From NCBI GenBank assembly GCA_934096295.1, contig CAKOLL010000002.1:124001-188000 (forward strand): a stretch of DNA of 64,000 nt. The letters are read 5' to 3'. A program made the translations under genes and the position numbers. The notes beneath the pieces are model-generated. The model did no database searches. It saw nothing but the letters and a program-made list of their open reading frames with translations, and had not been told where the DNA came from. Source of the DNA: an uncultured Bacilli bacterium (GTDB lineage: Bacteria; Bacillota_I; Bacilli_A; RF39; UBA660). Shown here one piece after another: positions 38,817-47,184 of this stretch. The first letter of the stretch is position 1, and every line of letters starts with the position of its first letter.

Positions 38817-39022
38817 ACTATTATAAATAATATAATTAATAAAAAGATTATGATGCTGAATAGCATCAAGATAAAAATATCTTTAGTATTCATTCACATC
38901 AGAATGTAAATATTAGCAATAAAATGTTGCTAATATTATTTAATATTTAAGTAGTTGTTCGTGGTAATGAATGAACGCTTTTATTTTGCGTAATGAAGGC
39001 GTTATAAAGAAAAAAATATTAG

Positions 39023-39051
39023 TTGACTTACAAATATTTGTTTGCTACAAT
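39023..39051 (+). promoter_or_regulatory. Promoter of the nucleotidase-ruvB-folate-queA run
   Basis: TTGACT (39023-39028), 17-base spacer, TACAAT (39046-39051). The eight following genes are spaced by 11 bases or fewer, or overlap. Confidence 0.65.
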
Positions 39052-39136
39052 TAAATTGTACAAATTGATAAAATGGTGTTGGATATTTTATAGTTTTGTT
39101 ATATAATAAATCTAGTGTGTAAGGTGGTGTTTGAAA

Positions 39137-39679
39137 TTGAATATAGGAATAGATATAGATAATACATTAACAAATACAAGTATTATTTCAAATACCTTAC
39201 TAAAAAAAAGTAATTTATATAATGGAGTATTAGATTATCATGAATTAAGTCCAAGTGATGCAAGAAAGTTTTTGACTGATTGTCTTTTGGATATTGTTTG
39301 GAATGTTAAAATAAAAGAAGATGCGTTAGAGGTTTTAAAACATTGGAAAAGTAAAGGATATAAATTAATATTTATAACTGCTAGAGGAACAGAAGATACT
39401 AGTGAGAAAATTCATATTAATTCTATTTGTTTAACTAGTTTATATTTTATAATTAATAAAGTTGATTTTGATGGGTTAGTATTTTTTCAAGAAGATAAAA
39501 GTAATGTATGTAAGAAATATAATATAGATGTATTTATAGATGATAAAGAAAAAGTACTAGATGAGATAAAAAATGAGGGTATTAAAACAGTTAGAATTAC
39601 AAATGATGAAATAAGTAATCATAAGATAGTGCGTAATTGGCAAGAGATTAAAGATTATGTTGATAGTTTGGGGGAGTAA
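39137..39679 (+). CDS. 5'(3')-deoxyribonucleotidase-like HAD phosphatase
   Basis: TTG 39137 is preferred (eight bases after GGTGG); TTG 39131 is too close to it. 180 residues. The opening 'IGIDIDNTLTNT' is HAD motif I (D.D.T), with 'LIFITARG' as motif II, and Lys in 'FFQEDKSNV' with 'VFIDDKEKVLDEI' as motifs III and IV. This is the C-type 5'-nucleotidase (NT5C-like) branch acting on dNMPs. Its place ahead of thyA, dihydrofolate reductase and tmk fits a role in deoxynucleotide balance, though the link is by position only. Confidence 0.75.
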   Translation: MNIGIDIDNTLTNTSIISNTLLKKSNLYNGVLDYHELSPSDARKFLTDCLLDIVWNVKIKEDALEVLKHWKSKGYKLIFITARGTEDTSEKIHINSICLTSLYFIINKVDFDGLVFFQEDKSNVCKKYNIDVFIDDKEKVLDEIKNEGIKTVRITNDEISNHKIVRNWQEIKDYVDSLGE

Positions 39680-40687
39680 ATGATGGATGAAAGATTAATA
39701 GATGCAAATCCTACATATGAAGATATATTTGATAAGAATATAAGACCCGAGTATTTAGAAGAATATGTAGGTCAAGATAAAATAAAATCAAATTTAAAAG
39801 TATTTATTGAAGCTGCTAAAATGAGAGATGAACCTTTAGATCATGTTTTATTATATGGGCCTCCAGGACTAGGTAAAACAACACTTGCTCATATAATTGC
39901 TAATGAACTTGGGAGTAACTTAAAGACTGCTACTGGTCCAGCGATTGAAAAAAGTGGAGATTTAGCGGCGATACTTTCTAATTTAGAGCCTGGTGATGTT
40001 TTGTTTATAGATGAAATACATAGAATTCCAGCATTTGTTGAGGAAATTCTTTATTCTGCGATGGAAGACTTTACAATAAATGTTGTGATTGGTTCTGATG
40101 GTAAAAGTAGATCCATAAAAATTGATTTGCCACCATTTACTTTAGTAGGAGCAACGACAAGAGCGGGAGATTTATCGAGTCCTTTGAGAGATAGATTTGG
40201 AATAGTTAATAAGCTTGAGTTTTATACGAATGAAGAACTTGCTAGTATTGTAAAGAGAACTAGTAAAGTAATGAGTATGAATATTACGGATGATGCAGCG
40301 ATTGAACTTGCAAGAAGAAGTCGTAAGACTCCGAGAATTGCCAATAGATTATTTAAAAGAGTTAGAGATTTTGCTTTAGTTGAAGGTGATGGATTAATTG
40401 ATTTAGATATTACATTAAAAGCATTAGATAGATTAAATGTAGATAAGTATGGATTAGATAATATAGATATAGAGTATTTACAAGCATTAATAAGTAAGTT
40501 TAATGGAGGCCCGGTGGGAGTTGAAACAATATCTACGGCGATTGGAGAAGAAATTTCGACGATTGAAGATGTTGTGGAACCATTTTTGTTACAAGAAGGT
40601 TTTATTAAAAGAACGAGAAGTGGAAGAGCAGCAACGGAACTTGCTTATAAGCATTTGGGTATAGATCATAATATGACTTTATTTTAG
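39680..40687 (+). CDS. ruvB: Holliday junction helicase RuvB
   Basis: 335 residues. 'RPEYLEEYVGQDKIKSNLKVFIEAAK' at the N-terminus, Walker A 'LLYGPPGLGKTTLAHIIANE', Walker B 'VLFIDEIHR', sensor 1 'LVGATTRAGDLSSPLRDRFG', arginine finger in the last segment, and the C-terminal winged helix ('GGPVGVETISTAIGEE', 'GFIKRTRSGRAATELAYKHLG'). It drives branch migration with RuvA. GGGGGAG lies at the end of the preceding gene and there is no gap. Confidence 0.96.
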   Translation: MMDERLIDANPTYEDIFDKNIRPEYLEEYVGQDKIKSNLKVFIEAAKMRDEPLDHVLLYGPPGLGKTTLAHIIANELGSNLKTATGPAIEKSGDLAAILSNLEPGDVLFIDEIHRIPAFVEEILYSAMEDFTINVVIGSDGKSRSIKIDLPPFTLVGATTRAGDLSSPLRDRFGIVNKLEFYTNEELASIVKRTSKVMSMNITDDAAIELARRSRKTPRIANRLFKRVRDFALVEGDGLIDLDITLKALDRLNVDKYGLDNIDIEYLQALISKFNGGPVGVETISTAIGEEISTIEDVVEPFLLQEGFIKRTRSGRAATELAYKHLGIDHNMTLF

Positions 40688-40698
40688 GGAGGATGTAA

Positions 40699-41520
40699 AT
40701 GATTTTAGATGGTAAGAAAGTAAGAGATGAATTATTAATTTTATATAAAGAAAAAATAAGTAAAGAAAACTTAAATATTACATTAGCTATTATATTAGTT
40801 GGAGATAATGAAGCAAGTAAATTGTATATTAAAAATAAAGAAAAATACTGTAGTATGGTAGGTATTAATGTAAGAAAATATTTGTTGTCTAAAGATACTA
40901 GTGAAGAAGAAGTAATATATTTAATAAATAAGTTAAATGAAGATAATGATGTAACTGGTATTATATTACAAAGTCCTGTGCCAGATGGAATTGATTTTGA
41001 TAAATGTAGTGGACTTATAAAATCAAGTAAAGATGTAGATGGTTTTACAAAAGAAAATGTTTATAATTTATATTTAAATAAAAAAAGTATTTTACCTTGT
41101 ACAGTTAAAGGTATTATAAAATTATTAGATTATTATAATATTGAGATTGCTAGTAAGGATGTAGTAATAGTAGGAAGAGGTAATATAGTTGGTAAACCAT
41201 TAGCTATGGCTTTAGAAAATAGAAATGCGACGGTTAGTTTGCTTCATAGTAAGACAAAAGATTTAACTAAATATACTAAATGTGCTGATATAGTTGTGAT
41301 GGCTTGTGGAGTAGCTAAGTTACTTAAAGCTGATATGGTAAAACAAGGAGCTATTGTTATAGATGTAGGAATATCTAGAGATAATAATAAGGCCCTTGGA
41401 GACATAGATTTTGATGGTGTTAAAGATGTGGCATCATTTGTTACGCCAAACCCTGGTGGTGTTGGACCAATGACTGTTGCGATGATTATAGATAATTTAA
41501 TAGAAATGAGTGAGGTTTAA
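40699..41520 (+). CDS. folD: Methylene-THF dehydrogenase / methenyl-THF cyclohydrolase FolD
   Basis: 273 residues. 'IKNKEKYCSMVGI' contains the active-site Lys region, 'GIILQSPVPDGID' and 'KDVDGFTKENVYNL' are signature segments, and 'VVIVGRGNIVGKPLAMAL' is the NADP loop (usually GRSxxVGxP; here G-R-G-N). 'VTPNPGGVGPMTVAMI' ends the protein. It interconverts 5,10-methylene- and 10-formyl-THF. It stands directly before glyA (stop followed by ATG), so both methylene-THF sources for ThyA are together. Confidence 0.94.
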   Translation: MILDGKKVRDELLILYKEKISKENLNITLAIILVGDNEASKLYIKNKEKYCSMVGINVRKYLLSKDTSEEEVIYLINKLNEDNDVTGIILQSPVPDGIDFDKCSGLIKSSKDVDGFTKENVYNLYLNKKSILPCTVKGIIKLLDYYNIEIASKDVVIVGRGNIVGKPLAMALENRNATVSLLHSKTKDLTKYTKCADIVVMACGVAKLLKADMVKQGAIVIDVGISRDNNKALGDIDFDGVKDVASFVTPNPGGVGPMTVAMIIDNLIEMSEV

Positions 41521-42744
41521 ATGAATAAGATTTTAGAAGAAGCATTAAAAAATGAAAGAAAAAGACAAGAAGAAAATATTGAACTAATAGCAAGTGAAAA
41601 CTATGTATCTAATGATATATTAAAATTACAAGGAAGTATTTTAACTAATAAGTATGCCGAAGGGTATCCAGAAAAAAGATATTATGGTGGTTGTGAAAAT
41701 GTTGATGTTATTGAAAATTTAGCAATAAATTATGCAAAAGATTTATTCGGGGCAGAATTTGCTAATGTTCAACCTCATTCAGGTTCTAGTGCAAATATGG
41801 CTGTTTATAGGGCTTTGCTTTCTCATGGAGATAAAGTAATGGGAATGAATCTTTCTAATGGAGGACATTTGACACATGGACATAGACTTTCCTTTAGTGG
41901 TCAAGATTATGAAATCGTTGATTATGATGTAAATATGGATTCGGAATATATTGATTATGAAGAGTTGGAAAGAAGAGTTTTAGAAGAAAAACCTAAGATG
42001 GTAATTGCAGGTGCTAGTGCATATTCTAGAATAATTGATTTTAAAAGATTTAGAGAAATCTGTGATAAAGTTGGGGCTTATCTAATGGTTGATATGGCTC
42101 ACATTGCGGGGTTAGTAGCGGCAGGGCTTCATCCATCTCCGGTTGGTTATGCTCATGTTGTAACTACGACTACTCATAAAACTTTAAGAGGACCACGTGG
42201 AGGACTTATTCTAACAAATGATGCAGAAATTGCTAAGAAAATAAATAAAGTAGTTTTTCCTGGTATTCAAGGTGGTCCGTTGATGCATGTTATTGCTGCA
42301 AAAGCTGAATGCTTTTATGAAGCGATGCAACCAGAGTTTAAAGAATATCAAATGCAAGTATTAAAAAATATTAAAGCTTTATCTAATACCTTATCTAATG
42401 AAGGTTTTAGAATTATATCAGGTGGTACTGATAATCATTTGATTTTAGTGGATGTAAAAGGTACTTGTGGCATAACTGGTAAAGATGCTCAAAATATACT
42501 TGATAAAATAAATATTACAACAAATAAAAATACTATTCCAAATGATTCTGAGTCACCAATGGTTGCTAGTGGACTAAGACTAGGCAGTCCAGCAATGACT
42601 TCTCGAGGACTTAAAGAAAGTGATTTTGAACAAATTGGATTAATAATATCAAAAGCGTTAAAAAATAGTGAAAATGAAGAAGTATTAAATAATCTTAAAA
42701 AAGAAGTATTAGAAATAACTAGTAAATATCCATTATGGTATTAG
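41521..42744 (+). CDS. glyA: Serine hydroxymethyltransferase GlyA
   Basis: 407 residues. 'ENIELIASENYVS' at the N-terminus, 'NVQPHSGSSANMAVY', 'VDMAHIAGLVAAG', and 'VVTTTTHKTLRGPRGG' with the PLP Lys. It converts serine and THF to glycine and methylene-THF, the cofactor used by ThyA encoded ten bases downstream. Starts at the base after the folD stop. Confidence 0.96.
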   Translation: MNKILEEALKNERKRQEENIELIASENYVSNDILKLQGSILTNKYAEGYPEKRYYGGCENVDVIENLAINYAKDLFGAEFANVQPHSGSSANMAVYRALLSHGDKVMGMNLSNGGHLTHGHRLSFSGQDYEIVDYDVNMDSEYIDYEELERRVLEEKPKMVIAGASAYSRIIDFKRFREICDKVGAYLMVDMAHIAGLVAAGLHPSPVGYAHVVTTTTHKTLRGPRGGLILTNDAEIAKKINKVVFPGIQGGPLMHVIAAKAECFYEAMQPEFKEYQMQVLKNIKALSNTLSNEGFRIISGGTDNHLILVDVKGTCGITGKDAQNILDKINITTNKNTIPNDSESPMVASGLRLGSPAMTSRGLKESDFEQIGLIISKALKNSENEEVLNNLKKEVLEITSKYPLWY

Positions 42745-42754
42745 GGAGGTAAGT

Positions 42755-43654
42755 ATGTCAAAGTGGGATAAAGATTATATTAAGTTATGTAAAAAAATAT
42801 TAAGTGATGGAGTAGAAGTTGAAAATAGAACTGGTATAAATACTATAAAAATTCCAAGTTATCATTTAGAGTTTGATTTGCGAGAAGAATTTCCATGCTT
42901 AACAACTAAACAACTATATTTTCGTCAAGCAATTCTTGAAATGTTATGGATATATCAAGCAGAATCTAATGATGTTAGATGGTTACAAGAAAGAAATGTT
43001 CATATTTGGGATGAATGGGAAATTGCTGAAGATGGTAAATGGAGAGCTAACCAAAATGTTTTAGAAAATGGTAAATTGGTAAAAAAAGATATAGAGAAGG
43101 ATTTTGGTGTGGAATATGCTCATACTATTGGAACAGCATATGGTTTTATAGTAAAGAAAATGGGATTAATGAATCGTTTACTTGATACATTAAAAAATAA
43201 TCCTTTAGATCGAAGAATGGTTATGTCTTTATGGCAAGACGAATATATTCCTACGGCGGTGCTTCCTAGTTGTGTTTGGTCAAGCGAGTGGGATGTTACG
43301 GATGGTTATTTAAATATTTGGGTTCATCAAAGAAGTTGTGATGTAGCTTTAGGACTTCCTTTTAATGTTACTCAATATGCGGTACTTCTTAGTTTAGTTG
43401 CTCAAGTAAGTGGACTTAAACCTGGTACTATAAATTATAGTATTAAAGATGCTCATATTTATGTTAATCAAATTGAAGGGATTAAAGAACAAATTAATAG
43501 ATTTGAAACTGATGGTGATTATGAGGCTCCGGTATTGTGGATTAATCCTGATATAAAAGAGTTTAAGGATTTTGATAATTCGGCTGATTTAAAAGACATT
43601 AAAATAAAAGGTTATAAACATATGGGACCAATTAAATTCCCTCTTGCACAGTAG
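42755..43654 (+). CDS. thyA: Thymidylate synthase ThyA
   Basis: 299 residues. 'VENRTGINTIKIP' (dUMP phosphate Arg), 'YFRQAILEMLWIYQAESNDVRWLQE', nucleophile Cys in 'AVLPSCVWSSEW', 'QRSCDVALGLPFNVTQYA', and C-terminal 'DAHIYVNQI'. A segment of about 40 residues around 'KWRANQNVLENGKLVKKD' matches the longer Bacillus/phage-type ThyA rather than the 264-residue E. coli type. The usual 'P.CH..' is 'PSCVW'; the Cys is retained. It forms dTMP and dihydrofolate, the latter reduced by the next gene product. Confidence 0.93.
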   Translation: MSKWDKDYIKLCKKILSDGVEVENRTGINTIKIPSYHLEFDLREEFPCLTTKQLYFRQAILEMLWIYQAESNDVRWLQERNVHIWDEWEIAEDGKWRANQNVLENGKLVKKDIEKDFGVEYAHTIGTAYGFIVKKMGLMNRLLDTLKNNPLDRRMVMSLWQDEYIPTAVLPSCVWSSEWDVTDGYLNIWVHQRSCDVALGLPFNVTQYAVLLSLVAQVSGLKPGTINYSIKDAHIYVNQIEGIKEQINRFETDGDYEAPVLWINPDIKEFKDFDNSADLKDIKIKGYKHMGPIKFPLAQ

Positions 43655-43665
43655 GTGAAACAAAA

Positions 43666-44136
43666 ATGATTAGTATTGTAGCAGCGGTTGGAAAAAATAA
43701 TGAACTTGGTCGTGGAAATGACTTAATTTGGCATATTAAAGAAGATTTAAAGAACTTTAAAGATTTAACAATGGGAAAATATATTGTAATGGGCAAAAAT
43801 ACATATGAATCTTTACCTAGACATTTAGAAGGAAGAAAATATGTTGTGTTATCTAGTTCTTTAGATAATATAGATAATGGGATATTGTTTAAAGATTTTG
43901 ATAAATTATTAGAGTTTGTTAATAATTTGGATGAAGAAGTAATGATTATTGGTGGAGCAAGGGTATATAGATTATTTTTGCCATATGCAACTAAGCTTTA
44001 TTTGACTGAAATAGACAGTGAAGAAAAAGCAGATGTATATTTTCCAGAATTTAATAAAGAAGTTTATACACGTAATGTTGTAAGTAGTAATGAAGTTAAT
44101 GGATTAAAATATAGCTTTGTAATATATGAAAGGTGA
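43666..44136 (+). CDS. folA: Dihydrofolate reductase
   Basis: 156 residues, normal length. 'ISIVAAVGKNNELGRGNDLIWHIKEDLKNFKDLTMGKYIVMGKNTYESLP' covers the substrate site (Trp, Glu/Asp region) and the NADPH loop. 'VMIIGGARVYRLFLPYATKLYLTEI' covers the second NADPH site. It regenerates THF from the dihydrofolate made by ThyA, encoded 11 bases upstream. The end of the frame overlaps a possible long start of tmk, but the preferred tmk start lies seven bases after the stop. Confidence 0.94.
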   Translation: MISIVAAVGKNNELGRGNDLIWHIKEDLKNFKDLTMGKYIVMGKNTYESLPRHLEGRKYVVLSSSLDNIDNGILFKDFDKLLEFVNNLDEEVMIIGGARVYRLFLPYATKLYLTEIDSEEKADVYFPEFNKEVYTRNVVSSNEVNGLKYSFVIYER

Positions 44137-44143
44137 TGAAATA

Positions 44144-44821
44144 ATGAGAGGTAAATTAATAGTAATCGAGGGAACTGATTGTTCTGGTAAAGAAACACAA
44201 GTTAAAAAGGCTGTTGCTAGGTTTAAAGAGATGGGAGTAAATGTATATAATTATTCTTTCCCAATGTATGATACTCCGACGGGAAGAATTGTTGGAGGCC
44301 CTTATTTAGGAAAATCATATATTTGTGAGGGCTGGTTTCCTGAGGGAGCTGTAAATGTTGATGCTCTAGCTGCTTCAGCTTATTATGCTGCAGATAGAAG
44401 ATATAATATTGGTATTATAAATAAACATCTTGAAAACGGCGACATTGTTATCCTTGATAGATATGTTGAATCTAATATGGCTCACCAAGGAGGGAAATTA
44501 AATATTCGTGAAGAAAGAGAAAAAATGTATCAAAAACTTGATGAGTTAGAATTTGGTATTATGGAATTACCTAGACCAGATGCTGTTATATTTCTTTATA
44601 TGCCATTTGAATATGCTGCAATACTTAAAAAAAATAGAGAAGAAACTCCAGATCAACATGAGTCAAATAAAGCTCATTTGGAACAAGCTGAAAAAGCTTA
44701 CTTAGAACTTACAGAAAAATATAATTATATTAAAGTAACTTGTGTTAAAGATGATATGATAAGAACTATTGATGATATTAATGATGAAGTAGTTGAAAAA
44801 ATAAAGGAAATTATCAAATGA
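44144..44821 (+). CDS. tmk: Thymidylate kinase
   Basis: The start is set at ATG 44144, behind GGTGATG; the longer frame starts inside the preceding gene. 225 residues. P-loop 'IVIEGTDCSGKETQVKK', 'SFPMYDTPTGRIV', DR motif 'VILDRYVESNMAHQGG' and lid 'KKNREETPDQHESN'. It phosphorylates dTMP to dTDP, the step after ThyA. The family G-x-G-K-x-T is 'DCSGKET', typical of this subtype. Overlaps queA by four bases. Confidence 0.9.
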   Translation: MRGKLIVIEGTDCSGKETQVKKAVARFKEMGVNVYNYSFPMYDTPTGRIVGGPYLGKSYICEGWFPEGAVNVDALAASAYYAADRRYNIGIINKHLENGDIVILDRYVESNMAHQGGKLNIREEREKMYQKLDELEFGIMELPRPDAVIFLYMPFEYAAILKKNREETPDQHESNKAHLEQAEKAYLELTEKYNYIKVTCVKDDMIRTIDDINDEVVEKIKEIIK

Positions 44822-45852
44822 ATATAGAAGAATATAATTATGATTTACCTGAGGAGTTTATTGCTCAAACTCCGCTTTCTAATCGTAGTGATTCAAAACT
44901 TTTAATCCTTGATAAAGAAAATGGTAATATTAAAGAAGAAGTATTTAAAAATATTATTAATTATTTAAATAAAGGAGATGTTTTAGTACTTAATGATACA
45001 AAAGTAATACCAGCAAGATTAATCGGAGAAAAAGAAGATACAAAGGCTGTTATAGAACTATTGCTTTTAAAAGATATCGAAGGTAATACTTGGGAATGTT
45101 TAGCTAGACCTGGTAAAAGATTACATGTTGGAACAATTATTACTTTCGGAGATGGATTATTAAAAGCAGAGGTTATAGAAAAGTTAGATGAAGGTATTGT
45201 ACATGTAAAATTAATATATGAGGGAATACTTATGGAAATACTTGAAAAATTAGGTACGATGCCTCTTCCTCCATATATACATGAAAAATTGAGTGATCAA
45301 TCAAGATATCAAACTGTTTATGCTAAAAATTTAGGTAGTGCAGCAGCTCCAACCGCAGGATTACATTTTACTAAGGAGCTGCTTGAAGAAATAAAGAATA
45401 AAGGAATTGAAATACTTTATGTAACCCTCCATGTAGGCCTTGGAACATTTAGACCTGTTGAGGTAACTGATATAACTAAACATAATATGCATAGTGAATA
45501 TTATATTATGACTAAAGATGTAGCAGATGCTTTAAATAAAGCAAAAAGTGAAGGAAGAAATATATATGCAGTTGGTACTACATCTACGAGAGTATTAGAA
45601 ACTGTAGCAAGTAAGTATAATGAATTTAGGGAGTGTTCCGGGGATACTAATATATTTATATATCCAGGATATACTTTTAAAGCTATTGATGGTTTAATTA
45701 CTAATTTTCATTTACCTAAAAGTACATTATTAATGCTTGTATCGGCATTATCTAAAAAAGAATATATTTTAAATGCTTATGAATATGCAAAAAAGAATAA
45801 TTTTAGATTTTTTTCATTCGGGGATGCCATGTTTATTAAAAAAGATATATAA
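44818..45852 (+). CDS. queA: tRNA preQ1(34) S-adenosylmethionine ribosyltransferase-isomerase QueA
   Basis: 344 residues. 'YDLPEEFIAQTPLSNRSDSKLL', 'LVLNDTKVIPARLIGEK', 'TAGLHFTKELLEEIK', 'TLHVGLGTFRPVEV', 'VGTTSTRVLETVA' and 'ITNFHLPKSTLLMLVSAL' are all family signatures. It transfers ribose from SAM to preQ1 in tRNA wobble position 34, forming epoxyqueuosine. Its ATGA overlap with tmk places it at the end of the run. tgt and queG are not in the window. Confidence 0.95.
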   Translation: MNIEEYNYDLPEEFIAQTPLSNRSDSKLLILDKENGNIKEEVFKNIINYLNKGDVLVLNDTKVIPARLIGEKEDTKAVIELLLLKDIEGNTWECLARPGKRLHVGTIITFGDGLLKAEVIEKLDEGIVHVKLIYEGILMEILEKLGTMPLPPYIHEKLSDQSRYQTVYAKNLGSAAAPTAGLHFTKELLEEIKNKGIEILYVTLHVGLGTFRPVEVTDITKHNMHSEYYIMTKDVADALNKAKSEGRNIYAVGTTSTRVLETVASKYNEFRECSGDTNIFIYPGYTFKAIDGLITNFHLPKSTLLMLVSALSKKEYILNAYEYAKKNNFRFFSFGDAMFIKKDI

Positions 45853-45873
45853 GAAAAATCTTATATATTTTTT
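45838..45873 (+). terminator. Terminator of queA
   Basis: AAAAAAGATATATAAGA, loop AAAA, TCTTATATATTTTTT (45859-45873), with one bulged base. The left arm covers the stop codon. Confidence 0.75.
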
Positions 45874-45919
45874 ATTTTGATAAGAAAAGTTGCTTAAATA
45901 TTGTTGAAATATCGGCTCT

Positions 45920-46005
45920 TCGAAATCTAGTGGGGAGCTAAAATAACTCCTCATCGAAATTTGGTGGGGAGTTTTTATATAAAAGCTTCGAAATCTGGTG
46001 GGGAG
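45920..46005 (+). repeat. Tandem array, three copies with 34-base period
   Basis: The 18-base core TCGAAATCTGGTGGGGAG begins at 45920, 45954 and 45988, exactly 34 apart; copies 1 and 2 each have one or two changes. The 16-base spacers differ. GGGGAG of copy 1 can pair with CTCCTC at 45947-45952. That CTCCTC can alternatively pair with GGGGAG of copy 2, which is followed by TTTTT, giving competing hairpins. The period equals that of the array at 29743, although the sequence is different. Confidence 0.85.
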
Positions 46006-46034
46006 ATGATTATGGTGTTTTATCATCTCTTTTT
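46003..46034 (+). terminator. Terminator formed with the last repeat copy
   Basis: GAGATGAT (46003-46010), loop of 11, ATCATCTC (46022-46029), then TTTTT. Its left arm begins in the GGGGAG of repeat copy 3. Confidence 0.75.
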
Positions 46035-46220
46035 ATATGTAATAGTGAATAAGAAAAAGAAAGGATGATAATAACATAAGTAAGTAATAAAAAGTTAGAA
46101 AATAATACTTAAAATAATAATTTTTGATAAAAATAAAACTAGTTCGACAAGAAGAAACAAATTTTTCATTCTGATTGTGCTAAGATAGAAAATGTTTCTT
46201 TAGAAATGGAGGTGGTAGGC

Positions 46221-47060
46221 ATGACCGAAACAAAAGAATTTACATGGCTAAATAATGATTTAGTATTTAAACATATTTTTAGTAAAAAAGAAATAATAAA
46301 AGATTTCTTTAATTCATATCTAAAATATATTAAATCAGATTTAACTATTTCAAATGTTCGAGTTACTAAACAAAAATACATTCAAAACGATAATATTAAG
46401 TTACATGACTATTATTTAGATATTGTTTTAGTATTATCAAATGGGGAATTAGTAAATATAGAGATGTATAATAATTTCGGAGAAACAGAATGTATGAAAA
46501 GTTTAGCATATGCATCACATATATATTCGCATCAACTTAAAAAGAATAATCCTTATAAAAATCTTAAGAAAGTAACAAGTTTTAATATTATGAGTGGTAA
46601 TTACAAATTAAGTAATAATGAAATAATAAATAAATATGAATTAATAAATGTAATAAATCATGAAAAGATATTAAAAGAAAGCATTGAAATGTTGCTAATA
46701 AGACTTGACATATTAGATGAAATACCTTATTCTATAATTGAAGAAAGATTTATAAGATGGTGTAGATTGTTATATGCAAGAACACGTGAAGAAACAATGA
46801 AAATAGCAGAGGGAGATGAATTAATGATGAGTACGGTTGAAATGGTAGATGACTTTATAAATGATCCAGAAGTGATAAGTATATTTCATGATGATTCGTG
46901 GAAGATAGTTTCAGCTGAACAACGTGGAGAACAACGTGGAGAAACCAAAAATAAATTAGAAACTGCGAAAAACATGCTGAAAGAAAACTGTAGTCCAAAG
47001 TTTATAAGTAAAATAACAAACTTATCAATATCTGAGATAAATAAGTTAAAAGTTAATTAA
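46221..47060 (+). CDS. PD-(D/E)XK nuclease family protein (Rpn/transposase-like)
   Basis: The start is ATG 46221, behind GGAGGTGG; an upstream ATG overlaps that site. 279 residues. 'FTWLNNDLVFKHIFSKKEIIKDFFNSYL' at the N-terminus and 'DIVLVLSNGELVNIEMY' (the D...E-x-x nuclease core) fit the 'PD-(D/E)XK nuclease family transposase' / Rpn group. The C-terminus has a 'QRGEQRGE' duplication and ends in a helix-turn-helix-like 'ISKITNLSISEINKLKVN'. Rpn proteins can cut DNA and affect recombination or phage defence; function here unproven. A hairpin terminator follows (47066-47096). Confidence 0.8.
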   Translation: MTETKEFTWLNNDLVFKHIFSKKEIIKDFFNSYLKYIKSDLTISNVRVTKQKYIQNDNIKLHDYYLDIVLVLSNGELVNIEMYNNFGETECMKSLAYASHIYSHQLKKNNPYKNLKKVTSFNIMSGNYKLSNNEIINKYELINVINHEKILKESIEMLLIRLDILDEIPYSIIEERFIRWCRLLYARTREETMKIAEGDELMMSTVEMVDDFINDPEVISIFHDDSWKIVSAEQRGEQRGETKNKLETAKNMLKENCSPKFISKITNLSISEINKLKVN

Positions 47061-47065
47061 TTAGT

Positions 47066-47098
47066 AAAGATAATATTTGAAAAAAGTATTATCTTTTT
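47066..47098 (+). terminator. Terminator after the Rpn-like gene
   Basis: AAAGATAATA (47066-47075) and TATTATCTTT (47087-47096), with TT after; 11-base loop. Confidence 0.7.
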
Positions 47099-47184
47099 AA
47101 ATTATCAAAAATATGTAAAATTTATGTATTTTTATTGTTTGGTAAGGGGTTAAGTGATAAAATAAGAACATGGGAGGATTAGAA

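Larger units (their letters stand above)
38538..39136. other. 600-base non-coding region with promoters and hairpins
   Basis: No credible protein gene. From left to right: the upstream side of pilB; a promoter at 38667-38696 feeding a short terminated transcript; several hairpins (GATGCT/AGCATC near 38852; AAGATA/TATCTT just after it; AATATTAGCAA/TTGCTAATATT at 38909-38937; AACGC/GCGTT near 38974-39003); and the promoter of the next operon at 39023-39051. The density of perfect stems is well above other gaps here. Confidence 0.6.
45853..46220 (+). other. 368-base gap with repeats and a second terminator
   Basis: It holds the end of the queA terminator, the 3 x 34-base array (45920-46005), a terminator fused to its last copy, and about 180 AT-rich bases without a recognisable gene before the PD-(D/E)XK gene. 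Confidence 0.6.

Noticed and set aside
38538..39130. DGR template repeat or reverse transcriptase in the non-coding region
   Set aside because: No sequence resembling the tail of the 31390-31560 segment is present, and no frame has reverse transcriptase motifs.
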